Positions 8,541-16,078 of a stretch of 36,168 bases of DNA are shown piece by piece. This DNA comes from Microscillaceae bacterium (GTDB lineage Bacteria > Bacteroidota > Bacteroidia > Cytophagales > Microscillaceae): contig JALONJ010000008.1 of NCBI GenBank assembly GCA_025455045.1, positions 1 to 36,168 on the forward strand. The letters run 5' to 3'. How positions within the stretch are numbered: the first letter of the stretch is position 1; each line of letters begins with the position of its first letter. The notes beneath the pieces were generated by a model, which was not told the origin of the DNA, ran no database searches, and saw only the letters and a list, made by a program, of their open reading frames with translations. The position numbers and the translations under genes were made by a program.

Positions 8541-8945
8541 ATGAATTTAGAAGACTTAAAAATAGACCTGAGCACTTTTCGCACGCCGATTGTAGTGGAG
8601 GAAGAAGGTATGTTTGTAACCGATGATGCTATTTATACCAATAATGTAGGCTACTTACAAACCGAAGAAGGTGTTTTTTTCACCGGCACGGTTTTTAATC
8701 CTTGGGGTTTTTGGCTAAAAGAATACCAAGACGGCTTAGAACACGGGAGGAGCGTGTTTTTTTTTGAGAAAGATAGAACTGTCTTTTATGAAAAAATTTA
8801 CATAGAAGCCAGATTTATCGCGGGGATTGATGCTGAAGGTAAACTCATCAAACACTTTATTTTTGAACGAGATTTGTTCCTAGCTTGGCTGGATGCAGAT
8901 GGTTATATGCTCAAAGAAAGGTGCTATCAAGCCAATAATTTTTAG
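8541..8945 (+). CDS. Orphan protein with MORN-like strands
   Basis: 134 aa, soluble, acidic. The segment GVFFTGTVFNPWGFWLKEYQDGLEHGRSVFFF has the G-x-x-F/W-x-G-x-x-x-x-x-W/Y-x-x-G-x-x-x-G spacing seen in MORN-like and YwqK-type repeats, followed by a further weak copy (IAGIDAEGKL). These repeats form beta-hairpins and occur in antitoxin-like and surface proteins, but no partner is seen here. Function unknown. The stop codon is the first base triplet touching a tandem hairpin repeat (8945-9050). Confidence 0.78.
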   Translation: MNLEDLKIDLSTFRTPIVVEEEGMFVTDDAIYTNNVGYLQTEEGVFFTGTVFNPWGFWLKEYQDGLEHGRSVFFFEKDRTVFYEKIYIEARFIAGIDAEGKLIKHFIFERDLFLAWLDADGYMLKERCYQANNF

Positions 8946-9050
8946 AAACCTGTCAGGTTTTATAAACCTGACGGGTTTGAAAATAGAAACCTGTCAGGTT
9001 TTATAAACCTGACAGGTTTGAAAATAAAGAAACCTGATAGGTTTGAAAAT
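8945..9050. repeat. Tandem AAACCTGTCAGGTTT hairpins
   Basis: Two 41-bp units plus a shorter third. Each carries AAACCTGTCAGGTTT, then TATAAACCTGAC(A/G)GGTTTGAAAATA. Each half is self-complementary, and the halves also pair with each other. The array begins at the stop codon of the preceding gene and could act as a transcription or RNA-stability barrier (inference). Confidence 0.85.
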
Positions 9051-9066
9051 TCCTAATTGATAAACA

Positions 9067-10218
9067 ATGAATAGTTCCTCTGAAGATTTTTATCACACTC
9101 AAGAGGCGGTTCACGCATTTTGCAAAATCGATAACCTTGGTTCTTCAGAAATCGAAGCGCAAGAAATAGCCTTGCGCGAATTACTTGCCAGTGATTGCTT
9201 GGAAAAGGCTCATCAGCTAAGATTTGGACAAATGCTTAATTTACACCTCGATAGACTGCGAAAAGGACAAACTTTTGCCGAATTTCAAAATCAAATCCTG
9301 CCCGCGCCCCAAGTGCGAATGGGCTTGTTGATTTATACTTTGCAAGTGCCTGATTATGAGTTTATTAGGCTGATTGCCGAAGCCAACCAAATCTCAGTCC
9401 AAGCCTGTACCGATTTAATATTTGGCAATGAATATACGGAACATTGCACCGAAGACGGCTATATCGCCGAAATGTGGATTAGCTTTAAAGAATTGCAAGC
9501 CCCCGAAAATTTGTTTAGCCATTTTAATTTACAAAAACTTAATCTCCTCTGTATCAGTCAGTTCCCGCAAGCAAGGCTGGATTTGAGTGGTTTAAAAAGG
9601 CAATTTTTAAAAGAATTGGTAATCCAAGGCTCTGATTTTATTCAGGAACTAAAGCTCGCCGGTTCTCCGCAAAAATTAGCAGTTCATTTCTTAAAAAATC
9701 TCCAAAAAATTGATTTTAGGGCGATGGATGTCAGTGATTTAGCGGAGGTTTCAGTGCGTTGGTGTAGCCAAGATTTGAGCTTGACAATGAGCGAGGTGCA
9801 ACAACAGTACTCCGCCGACTTGCGTAAAATCAAAGGCAAAAAAGCGATTTTACCCACTACTACTCTGGAATTAGATTTTTATGCCAAGCAATATGACTGG
9901 GATGGGGGCTTTAAATTCTTGCTTTGGTTGGTCAAACACCCGCTTTGCGATTGGGGGACGGCTTTGTGGGCTTATTGGTACGCCAATCCCGAGTTTTTTG
10001 CGGAGTTTAGCCACCAAGAAAATTTGGCTTCCAGCCAGTCGGAAGTGTATCAACTCATCAAGACAATTGAAAAAAAATTTGCCAAAAACTTTTATCAAAC
10101 TGCACAAATTGCGTTTGACCCTGCCTATTATTATCAAAAACCTCATTTCAAAATGCCCGAGAAAGTGCTGAGTCCGATTCCGGCAAGGATGTACGAAAAG
10201 GTGGAAGGAGTTTCTTAA
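9067..10218 (+). CDS. DUF4274-like protein with LRR-like middle
   Basis: 383 aa, no signal peptide. Residues about 150-250 show leucine-rich strands (LQKLNLLCISQFPQARLDL, FLKELVIQGSDFIQELKLAG), which resemble LRR-like repeats. Residues about 262-315 match the layout I know for DUF4274, with L-D-x-x-A-x-x-Y-x-W-D-x-G-F, then LLWLVKHPLCDWGTAL and WYANPEFF. DUF4274 proteins are uncharacterised, and several sit in toxin/immunity neighbourhoods. This assignment is from motif memory, not a search. The gene closes the 2307-10218 run of orphan genes. Confidence 0.82.
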   Translation: MNSSSEDFYHTQEAVHAFCKIDNLGSSEIEAQEIALRELLASDCLEKAHQLRFGQMLNLHLDRLRKGQTFAEFQNQILPAPQVRMGLLIYTLQVPDYEFIRLIAEANQISVQACTDLIFGNEYTEHCTEDGYIAEMWISFKELQAPENLFSHFNLQKLNLLCISQFPQARLDLSGLKRQFLKELVIQGSDFIQELKLAGSPQKLAVHFLKNLQKIDFRAMDVSDLAEVSVRWCSQDLSLTMSEVQQQYSADLRKIKGKKAILPTTTLELDFYAKQYDWDGGFKFLLWLVKHPLCDWGTALWAYWYANPEFFAEFSHQENLASSQSEVYQLIKTIEKKFAKNFYQTAQIAFDPAYYYQKPHFKMPEKVLSPIPARMYEKVEGVS

Positions 10219-10236
10219 AGAGTTTTTAATTAAACA

Positions 10237-10261
10237 TAAAATTTTGATAATCAATTATTTA
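10237..10261. repeat. TGATWATCA palindrome copy
   Basis: TAA-AATTT-TGATAATCA-ATTAT-TTA, 19 bp after the 9067 gene stop. Confidence 0.78.
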
Positions 10262-10646
10262 TAATATTGCATTTCGTTTTGGAATTTAAGCGTGAATATT
10301 TTGATAACTAATTGATAATCAGTTAGTTGTATTTTAAAAATGGAGTATTTTGACAAATAAGTGTTTTTTATTAAAAATAAAATTGTATAATTTTTATATT
10401 TTTAGAAAATATATAATTGTCAGACCTGCGGTACAAACAATTATTTATTTTCTAGAAATGATTTTAACTAATTGATAATAAACATTTTATAAAAATTAAA
10501 TAACTTTTATTTCTAAAATAAATTTTTTAGATTTATGAATAAAATTTGTATTTTTTTAATAATATTTCAAAATATTCACGTTAAATTAATAGTTCGGACA
10601 GTTTCTAAGCCCCGGCCCTCGGAGGGGGTAGTTCCCAATTGTTTGC

Positions 10647-10671
10647 TAAGTGTCTGATAATCAGCTAGTTA
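10647..10671. repeat. TGATWATCA palindrome copy
   Basis: TAA-GTGTC-TGATAATCA-GCTAG-TTA, inside the MITE-like element at 10588-10738. Confidence 0.78.
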
Positions 10672-10692
10672 TATAAAATACTTAATATAGTG

Positions 10693-10717
10693 TAACTTGT
10701 TGATTATCAATTACTTA
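10693..10717. repeat. TGATWATCA palindrome copy
   Basis: TAA-CTTGT-TGATTATCA-ATTAC-TTA, inside the same MITE-like element. Confidence 0.78.
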
Positions 10718-10785
10718 CAAAAAACTGTCCGAAGTATTGTAATAAGGGTAGAAATCATTTATCAATTCAAATTTATTGTATCAAA

Positions 10786-11385
10786 ATGCTCATTTATGGT
10801 GCCGGAGGACACGCCAAAGTTGTTTTGGATTATTTACAAACCTTGAAGATAGACTTAGCCGGGGTTTTTGACGATGATTTATCCAAACATTTTTTTTATC
10901 AATATGCGATTCGGGCTTATGATGCGGATTTTTTGCCCGAAGTCCCCCTGCTGATAACGGTGGGCGATAATTTTTTGCGCCGACAAATAAGCCAAAAAAT
11001 CAAACACTCATTGGGCAAACTGATACACCCTTCGGCGATTGTTTCGCCCCAAAGCCGGCTTGCAGTTGGTACGGTAGTATTTGCCGGAGTTATAGTGCAA
11101 TCCGAAGCCCAAATCGGTAAAAACGTGATTCTTAATACTACCGCCCTAGTCGAACACGACTGCCAAGTGGCTGATTATGTGCATATTGCTCCGCGTGCGA
11201 CCCTTTGTGGGGCGGCGCAAGTCGGCGAAGGCACTTTGATAGGGGCAGGGGCAGTGGTTTTGCCCCAAGTAAAAGTAGGAAAGTGGAGCAAAATTGGGGC
11301 AGGGGCAATCGTTAACCAAGATATTCCTGACTACGCTATCGCCGTGGGTAATCCGGCAAAAATCATTCAAATTCAAAATTTCTAA
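10786..11385 (+). CDS. NeuD/PglD-family sugar O/N-acyltransferase
   Basis: 199-aa two-domain acyltransferase. Residues 1-75 form the small Rossmann-like PglD_N domain with IYGAGGHAKVVLDYL. Residues about 80-199 form a left-handed beta-helix of hexapeptide repeats (IGKNVILNTTALVEHDC, VGEGTLIGAGAVVLPQVKVG), ending in the family signature YAIAVGNPAKII. The His in VEHDCQV (H124) matches the proposed catalytic base of PglD. Such enzymes use acetyl-CoA or another acyl-CoA on nucleotide-linked amino sugars or sialic-acid precursors. No partner aminotransferase or glycosyltransferase is adjacent, so the substrate stays open. Full length for the family. Confidence 0.92.
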   Translation: MLIYGAGGHAKVVLDYLQTLKIDLAGVFDDDLSKHFFYQYAIRAYDADFLPEVPLLITVGDNFLRRQISQKIKHSLGKLIHPSAIVSPQSRLAVGTVVFAGVIVQSEAQIGKNVILNTTALVEHDCQVADYVHIAPRATLCGAAQVGEGTLIGAGAVVLPQVKVGKWSKIGAGAIVNQDIPDYAIAVGNPAKIIQIQNF

Positions 11386-11610
11386 AAACCGGCGAAATAT
11401 CCTATTTTTGCCCAAAAAATCAGTGATTTTTAAATTATAATAGTCCCTAGAGTTTCTTTTCGGCGTTGAAGGCTAAGTAATTGATAATCAACTAATTTAG
11501 CATTTCAATTGCAAGGAATAAATAAAAAATAGGATTAAAACAATGATTTTTAATTGTTTTTTTTAATATTATTTGTATTAGGTTAGCATAAAAATAAATT
11601 GGGTTTTGGT

Positions 11611-12963
11611 ATGGAAAAAGTGCAAGAAAATGGGGCAGCTACTCATCTTACAATTGAAAACGGGGCTATTGTAACAAAAAAAGTTCGCGCCAAAAAAAGT
11701 CTGCCCCTTGAAAAAGCTACAGCTACCGAAGCAATAAGCAATATAAGCCCAGAGCCATCGCTCACTCCGGCTTTGGCGGCTAATACCGTAATTTTTTTCG
11801 AGTTTTTCAACTTAGAATATGCCCAAAGCCTTGCCAAAAATGTATTGACTCCGATTGAAAAATACTATTTTCGAGCAGAGTTTGTCGGTTTTACCGGCGA
11901 GGAGTTTCCCCAACGCAACGACCCCAAACGCCCTCTGATATTTGCCAGCAATCATTCAGGAATGGCTTTTCCTTGGGATGCTGTCATATTTGCGGCGGGT
12001 TTGTTGCGCCGCAATCAATTTGATATGAGCCGAGCGGTGCGGGCTTTGGCTTCGCCCTTGCTTTCGCGCTCGACTTTGATGAATCCTTTTTTAATCAAAA
12101 ATTTTTGGAAACGTGCCGGAGGCATCGATGCCACTACACTCAATTTTGAGACAATGATGCACTTTTCGGAGGCAAATATTTTGATTTATCCCGAAGGAAT
12201 TGAAGGCATCGGCAAAGGGTTTGATAAAAAATATCAGATTCAACGCCTCTCTACTTCGGCTCTGCGAATGAGCCTCAAGTACCGCACCGATATTATTCCT
12301 TTTGCTACCGTCAATGCCGAATATGTCAATCCGTTTAGCTATAGCATTGATTGGCTCAATGATGTGGTGCGCCAAGTCGGGATTCCATTTTTGCCCATTG
12401 GCATTACTACACTGTTGATTTTGGCGCAACCGTGGATGTTTTATTTCGGTTTTCCGGCGAAATTGGTTTTTGTGCGGGGACGGCGCATCAAACCTTATGA
12501 GATGCTCAACAAACCTTTTGAAGAAATCACCCGCGAAGATTTGTATTATTTGCGCGATAGGATTCATTGGATGATGCAAACCGAACTCGACCAAGCTGTC
12601 AAAGAATATGGACAACAACCTTATGATTGGACTAATTTTTTGAATACTCTTCGGCAAAATTGGCGCAAAGCCATTTATTTTTCGCCTTTAGCTTGGCCCT
12701 TTCTATTTGTTGAACACGAGCGACGTTGGCAATCCATTCAAAAACAATTGGCGCAATATGCCAGTCCTAATCCCGAAAACGAGCAAAAACGCCAAGAAAT
12801 TTCAAAAAGCATTGACTTTGAGCAAGATGAAGAAGATGAAACCATTTTTTCATTGGTACAAACCGCCTACGATATGGTAAGCCACAATCTAAAAGTGCTT
12901 ACAATGTATATTCCGATTGCCGGTTGGATTCCCACGCTTTTGAATGGGTATAGCAAAGATTAA
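11611..12963 (+). CDS. PlsC-like acyltransferase family protein
   Basis: A 450-aa membrane-associated acyltransferase related to 1-acyl-sn-glycerol-3-phosphate acyltransferase. I take the ATG at 11611; an in-frame TTG at 11599 would add four residues. After an about 80-residue N-terminal tail the acyltransferase motifs appear: motif I ASNHSGMAFPWD (N114-H115 ... D123, the NHX-type block with longer spacing than H-X4-D), and motif III IYPEGIEGIGKGF near residue 195. Hydrophobic segments near 250-275 (GIPFLPIGITTLLILAQPW) suggest membrane association. A C-terminal extension of about 130 residues is beyond the usual PlsC length. The substrate could be a lysophospholipid or another lipid acceptor. 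No operon partner; flanking gaps are repeat-rich. Confidence 0.85.
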   Translation: MEKVQENGAATHLTIENGAIVTKKVRAKKSLPLEKATATEAISNISPEPSLTPALAANTVIFFEFFNLEYAQSLAKNVLTPIEKYYFRAEFVGFTGEEFPQRNDPKRPLIFASNHSGMAFPWDAVIFAAGLLRRNQFDMSRAVRALASPLLSRSTLMNPFLIKNFWKRAGGIDATTLNFETMMHFSEANILIYPEGIEGIGKGFDKKYQIQRLSTSALRMSLKYRTDIIPFATVNAEYVNPFSYSIDWLNDVVRQVGIPFLPIGITTLLILAQPWMFYFGFPAKLVFVRGRRIKPYEMLNKPFEEITREDLYYLRDRIHWMMQTELDQAVKEYGQQPYDWTNFLNTLRQNWRKAIYFSPLAWPFLFVEHERRWQSIQKQLAQYASPNPENEQKRQEISKSIDFEQDEEDETIFSLVQTAYDMVSHNLKVLTMYIPIAGWIPTLLNGYSKD

Positions 12964-13085
12964 GGAATTAGGAATTATATAATTGCCTGACTATCAATTG
13001 ATTATGTATTTGCAAATTTATATCTTATTTTATAATTGTTCCTAAAATCAATACTTCGGACAGTTTTTATAAATAATTGATTATC

Positions 13086-13252
13086 AGCTACAATATGTGT
13101 GACAAAATTATTTTTTCAATTATCAAAAACAGCTAACTGTCTAATTATCAATGGTTTATGTTTTTTAATCAAAATCTCATAACTATCTGATTATCAATAG
13201 GTTATGAATTTTGACAAACTGATTTTTAAAAACTGTCACACATATTGCAGCT
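13086..13252. mobile_element. MITE-like element with CAATATGTGTGACA ends
   Basis: 19-bp terminal inverted repeats with one mismatch: AGCTACAATATGTGTGACA (13086-13104) and TGTCACACATATTGCAGCT (13234-13252). It is 167 bp long, non-coding, and carries two palindrome copies. It is nested within 13050-13465. Confidence 0.6.
13180..13204. repeat. TGATWATCA palindrome copy
   Basis: TAA-CTATC-TGATTATCA-ATAGG-TTA, inside the element at 13086-13252. Confidence 0.78.
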
Positions 13253-13270
13253 AGTTATGTTATTTTAAAT

Positions 13271-13389
13271 ATTTGGTTCTATTGTGAAATTGGGGAAAAC
13301 CTTGTATTTTTCAAGTTTATTTAAACCCTAAGGGTTTTGAAAACCCTTAGGGTTTGGATTCGATTACCAAATTAACGATAGAACCAAAT
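13271..13389. mobile_element. MITE-like element with ATTTGGTTCTAT ends
   Basis: 119 bp with 23-bp imperfect terminal inverted repeats (left 13271-13293, right 13367-13389, three mismatches). The centre is the AAACCCTAAGGG hairpin also found at 8425-8457. The 8.4-kb copy shares the centre and one flank in the opposite orientation. Confidence 0.65.
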
Positions 13390-13397
13390 ATCTCTTG

Positions 13398-13422
13398 TAA
13401 CTGACTGATTATCAAGAATTTA
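13398..13422. repeat. TGATWATCA palindrome copy
   Basis: TAA-CTGAC-TGATTATCA-AGAAT-TTA. The arms are not complementary but the triplets and core are exact. Confidence 0.78.
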
Positions 13423-13530
13423 ACAAAAAAATCGGAACTAGAAACCAGAAACTGTCCGAACTATTGTAAGATATATCGCTCATCTGCAAAATTTGAACCG
13501 AAAAACCTCAGGCTTATAATCCATAACCGA

Positions 13531-13618
13531 GGGTGCATTTCAAATTTATTCCTTCAATTCCTTCTATCAGAGGAGAGGGCAGGGGTGAGGTCTTAAAGCG
13601 TAAATTTGAAATGCACCC
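13531..13618. repeat. Perfect 18-bp inverted repeat around an 52-bp centre
   Basis: GGGTGCATTTCAAATTTA at 13531-13548 and its exact reverse complement at 13601-13618. The centre includes AGAGGAGAGGGCAGGGG. Non-coding and MITE-like; only one copy is seen in the window. Confidence 0.75.
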
Positions 13619-13854
13619 ATAGCCAATAGGCTTGATGATTTTCCAATCCCCAAAGCGATTGCCTTGCCAACTCAGAAAAATAATTGTGGAAGTAGAATTT
13701 AAAAAATACTATTTCATAACTTTGCAACCTGATTTTTTTAAAAAAAATTATAAAATCAAACTATCATAGACATCTGCGTAAATAATCAATTGACTGTCAA
13801 GGAATTGTGGTTTGATTTTTTCAAAATTATGGCTATTTACACCCCTAAATTATT

Positions 13855-14202
13855 ATGTTGGTTGAGGTTTTAAAATCCAAAATTCATCGTGTGCGCGTTA
13901 CCCAAGCCGAGTTGCACTATGTAGGCAGTATCACCATTGACGAAGATCTGTTAGACGCTTCGGGAATGTTTGAAGGTTTAAAAGTCCAAATTGTCAATAT
14001 CAACAATGGCGAGCGTTTTGAAACATATATCATCAAAGGAGCGCGAGGGAGCGGGCAAATTTGCCTCAATGGACCGGCGGCGCGCAAAGTACAACTAGGC
14101 GACATTATCATCATTATTGCTTATACTTTTTTGGCAGAAAGCGAAGCCCGCCAATTTGTTCCCAAAATTATTTTTCCTGATGCCGACAATCGCTTGGTGT
14201 AA
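13855..14202 (+). CDS. panD: Aspartate 1-decarboxylase
   Basis: 115 aa, close to the usual family length. It converts L-aspartate to beta-alanine for pantothenate and CoA synthesis in the cytoplasm. It is made as a proenzyme that cuts itself between Gly24 and Ser25 (HYVG-SITI), turning Ser25 into the pyruvoyl cofactor; that site is intact. The family sequences [15 protein letters not shown] at the N-terminus and GERFETYII and [18 protein letters not shown] further on are present. The adjacent downstream lysylphosphatidylglycerol-synthase-like gene is a common Bacteroidota neighbour of panD (recollection). No panB or panC is visible in the window. Confidence 0.97.
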   Translation: MLVEVLKSKIHRVRVTQAELHYVGSITIDEDLLDASGMFEGLKVQIVNINNGERFETYIIKGARGSGQICLNGPAARKVQLGDIIIIIAYTFLAESEARQFVPKIIFPDADNRLV

Positions 14203-14284
14203 GACAAAACAAGGCAAATAACGTCTGCCACCTACCTCTCAAATCACCATAAATTAACCCATCTAAATTGAGATTAAATTTATA

Positions 14285-14309
14285 TAACTAATTGATTATC
14301 AATTAGTTA
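14285..14309. repeat. TGATWATCA palindrome, best-formed copy
   Basis: TAA-CTAAT-TGATTATCA-ATTAG-TTA, a fully symmetrical copy whose symmetry extends to ATA/TAT outside the triplets. It lies between panD and the membrane protein gene, 34 bp before its start. Confidence 0.85.
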
Positions 14310-14343
14310 TAATTTTAATCTTCATCACAAAAAATCCAAATTA

Positions 14344-15330
14344 ATGCGTTTTTTTGCCCAATTGCTCAAATATTTATTGCCACTTATCTTATCGATAGGC
14401 TTACTGGGGTATGCTTTTCAAAAAATATCATTTCAGGCAGTTGTCGAGCCTTTTATGCGTGCCAATTATTTTTGGATAGGTATTTCGGGTATCTTGGCAA
14501 TAATCAGCCATTTGGCGCGGGCGGCGCGTTGGCAATTGGCAATCGCGCCTTTGGGCTACTCTATGCGCTTGTTTCCGGCATTTATTGCCGTAATGGTCGG
14601 TTATTTTATGAATTTTGTAATCCCTCGTGCGGGCGAGTTTGCGCGTTGTGCGATGATTCAAAGGCTGGAGAAAGTACCCGCCGACAAAGCCTTTGGTACA
14701 GTAGTCATCGAGCGCATCATTGATGTATTGATGTTGGGGGTACTGTGTCTAGTACTTTTATTGGTTGAATTTAGTCGTTTGAGCAAGTTTTTTCTTGATT
14801 TTTTTGAAACCAAAATCGGTTCTTTGCTGGGTTTGTGGTATTTGGGTTTGTTGGCGGTAATTTTGGCTGGGTTGTTGGCGGTACTTGCTGTTGTGTATTG
14901 GCAAAACATCAAAAAATGGCGTTTTTTTCCTTTTTTTCAAAAACTTTTCTTGAATATTTGGCAAGGAATGGTCAGTATTCGCCGAGTAAAAAATCCGCTT
15001 CTGTTTATTGCCTACACCCTATTGATATGGCTGATGTACTATTTGATGGCTTATGTATTGTTTTTTTGCTTTCCCGAAACCTCAAATTTGGATATGTGGT
15101 TTGCTTACCTCATCTTGATTATGGGAACTATCGGAATGGCAACACCCGTACAAGGCGGTTTTGGGGCTTACCACCTACTCGTGGGTAGTGTATTTGCCCT
15201 GCGCGGCTTGAGTGCCGAACAAGGAGTGGTTTTGGCAACTTTTATGCACACTGTCCAAACAGTTTTTATTTTGATCATTGGAGGACTGTGTTTTGGCGCA
15301 AGCTGGTTTTGGCAAACCAAAAAGAGCTAA
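14344..15330 (+). CDS. Lysylphosphatidylglycerol synthase TM region-like (UPF0104/YbhN-type) protein
   Basis: 328-aa polytopic inner-membrane protein with about eight hydrophobic segments, the typical size of the stand-alone LPG_synthase_TM family. Family signatures are visible: ARAARWQLAIAPLGYSM near residue 60, the VIPRAGEFARCAMIQR stretch near residue 95, FGTVVIERIIDV, and near the C-terminus MATPVQGGFGAYHLLVG. These proteins correspond to the flippase half of MprF without the synthetase, and are thought to move lipids across the membrane; the substrate is unknown. It follows panD by 141 bp and may share its transcript, with a palindrome between them. Confidence 0.9.
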   Translation: MRFFAQLLKYLLPLILSIGLLGYAFQKISFQAVVEPFMRANYFWIGISGILAIISHLARAARWQLAIAPLGYSMRLFPAFIAVMVGYFMNFVIPRAGEFARCAMIQRLEKVPADKAFGTVVIERIIDVLMLGVLCLVLLLVEFSRLSKFFLDFFETKIGSLLGLWYLGLLAVILAGLLAVLAVVYWQNIKKWRFFPFFQKLFLNIWQGMVSIRRVKNPLLFIAYTLLIWLMYYLMAYVLFFCFPETSNLDMWFAYLILIMGTIGMATPVQGGFGAYHLLVGSVFALRGLSAEQGVVLATFMHTVQTVFILIIGGLCFGASWFWQTKKS

Positions 15331-15357
15331 ATTTTCCGATTTTTACATCGTCATATC

Positions 15358-15440
15358 AAAAATTGTAACGCAGGCTGTCTAGCCTGTCTGCGTAAATGCG
15401 TTCGGGCTCAAAAGAAAGCTAGAACTTCCTCAAACTAAGC
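15358..15440. repeat. GCAGGCTG-family hairpin repeat
   Basis: AAAATTGTAACG, then CAGGCT-GTCT-AGCCTG (15371-15386), then TGCGTAAATGCG. Related copies occur inverted at 31156-31247 and direct at 33907-34000. This one lacks the GGTTCTTC end. Confidence 0.75.
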
Positions 15441-15456
15441 AAATAATCTTTCAAAA

Positions 15457-15567
15457 GAATCTTCGGCATTTTTCAGGAAAAATTGTAACGCAGGCTTCCA
15501 GCCTATGTGCATAAGTGGCTTTAGGCAATTTCTAAACTAAACAATTTCTAAAAAGTACTGAAGAACC
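15457..15567. mobile_element. 111-bp GAAGAACC-family element
   Basis: It runs from GAATCTTCGGCA to GTACTGAAGAACC, and the two ends are imperfect inverted repeats. It includes TTTTCAGG, AATTGTAACGCAGGC and AGGCT-TCC-AGCCT. The element at 23684-23794 is the same sequence inverted and also 111 bp long, which fixes the boundaries. Non-coding. Confidence 0.75.
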
Positions 15568-15579
15568 TTTCAAAAATTT

Positions 15580-15604
15580 TAAATATTTGATAATCAATTA
15601 GTTA
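15580..15604. repeat. TGATWATCA palindrome copy
   Basis: TAA-ATATT-TGATAATCA-ATTAG-TTA, 8 bp before the small ORF start. Confidence 0.8.
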
Positions 15605-15612
15605 CGAATAAA

Positions 15613-15750
15613 ATGACTGATGAACTCAAAGCAAAAACGCTGAATTTTCTCGAAAAATGGGAGAAATTTCAGGACAAAACCCTTGAAATAAAATCAGCTT
15701 TGTCGAGTAATCCATTAAATTTTGACCGCACCTTCCCCAAAGTCGATTGA
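15613..15750 (+). CDS. Possible 45-aa orphan protein
   Basis: ATG at 15613, TGA at 15748-15750. The protein begins MTDELKAKTLNFLEKWEKF, is charged and helical, and ends FDRTFPKVD. Codon choice looks like that of neighbouring genes and the ATG follows an A-rich leader, which favours a real gene. It has no recognisable domain and could also be the N-terminal remnant of a longer gene, since non-coding AT-rich DNA follows. Confidence 0.45.
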   Translation: MTDELKAKTLNFLEKWEKFQDKTLEIKSALSSNPLNFDRTFPKVD

Positions 15751-16017
15751 AAAGTTATTTTTCAAAATTTTATAACTTTAAAAGCAGGTTTATTTAATAA
15801 ATCAATTATTTTTATTAAAATAATTTTTATAATAACATTTTATTTCTTTTTTTACCTTGTATTTTCTTAATCACTGAAATGCTAAATTATTGATTACCAG
15901 CACTTTGCGATTTAGCGTCTGTATGCGAAAATGTAATTGTATAGTGGTATTTAAAATAACACTCCTAAGCGAGTTACATAGCTTGGCAAGTGGCGGAGTA
16001 GGAGGGGAGAGGGCAAT

Positions 16018-16047
16018 AAAAAAGGGAGCTTATGAGTTCCCTTTTTT
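16018..16047 (-). terminator. Terminator of the 936-aa gene
   Basis: AAAAAAGGGA and TCCCTTTTTT form a 10-bp stem with a 9-10 nt loop. Read on the minus strand it is a GGGA hairpin running into a T6 tract 32 bp after the stop. It is symmetrical enough to work in both directions. Confidence 0.75.
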
Positions 16048-16048
16048 G

Positions 16049-16073
16049 TAATAATCTGATTATCAATAAGTTA
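16049..16073. repeat. TGATWATCA palindrome copy
   Basis: TAA-TAATC-TGATTATCA-ATAAG-TTA, squeezed between the terminator and the stop of the 936-aa gene. Confidence 0.8.
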
Positions 16074-16078
16074 TGAGT

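Larger units (their letters stand above)
10588..10738. mobile_element. MITE-like element, GTCCGAA family
   Basis: A 151-bp element bounded by 17-bp terminal inverted repeats with one mismatch: AATAGTTCGGACAGTTT at the left and AAACTGTCCGAAGTATT at the right. It encodes no protein and contains two palindrome copies (10647 and 10693) and a CCCTCGGAGGGGG hairpin. The same ends bound 13050-13465. It would be a non-autonomous element mobilised from elsewhere, if mobile at all (inference). Confidence 0.65.
10219..10785. other. Repeat-rich intergenic region
   Basis: No ORF supported. It holds at least five TGATWATCA palindromes: full copies at 10237, 10647 and 10693, one with a TTG outer triplet at 10305, and a degenerate one near 10471. 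It also holds a GCATTTCGTTTTGGAAT word shared with the left edge of the window (about 123-139) and the MITE-like element at 10588-10738. Confidence 0.7.
13050..13465. mobile_element. MITE-like element, GTCCGAA family, with nested elements
   Basis: The ends AATACTTCGGACAGTTT (13050-13066) and AAACTGTCCGAACTATT (13449-13465) are inverted repeats and match the ends of 10588-10738. The interior is 416 bp rather than 151 bp because at least two other inverted-repeat elements (13086-13252 and 13271-13389) lie inside it. No coding capacity. Confidence 0.6.
12964..13854. other. Repeat-rich intergenic region with nested small elements
   Basis: No gene supported in 891 bp. From left to right: a palindrome with core TGACTATCA at 12980-13004, the nested MITE-like set 13050-13465 (listed separately), and an inverted repeat at 13531-13618. 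A 10-bp inverted repeat, AAAATCAAAC (13752-13761) with GTTTGATTTT (13810-13819), lies just before panD and might be a leader hairpin, although its loop is long. Confidence 0.7.
15331..16078. other. Repeat-rich intergenic region
   Basis: It contains a hairpin of the GCAGGCTG family (15358-15440), a full 111-bp member of the GAAGAACC family (15457-15567), a palindrome (15580-15604), one short ORF (15613-15750) and a terminator (16018-16047). 15760-16010 is AT-rich with a degenerate palindrome (TGATTACCA core at about 15889) and nothing else I recognise. Confidence 0.7.

Noticed and set aside
11599-11610. TTG start for the PlsC-like gene
   Set aside because: An ATG four codons later at 11611 is a simpler start.
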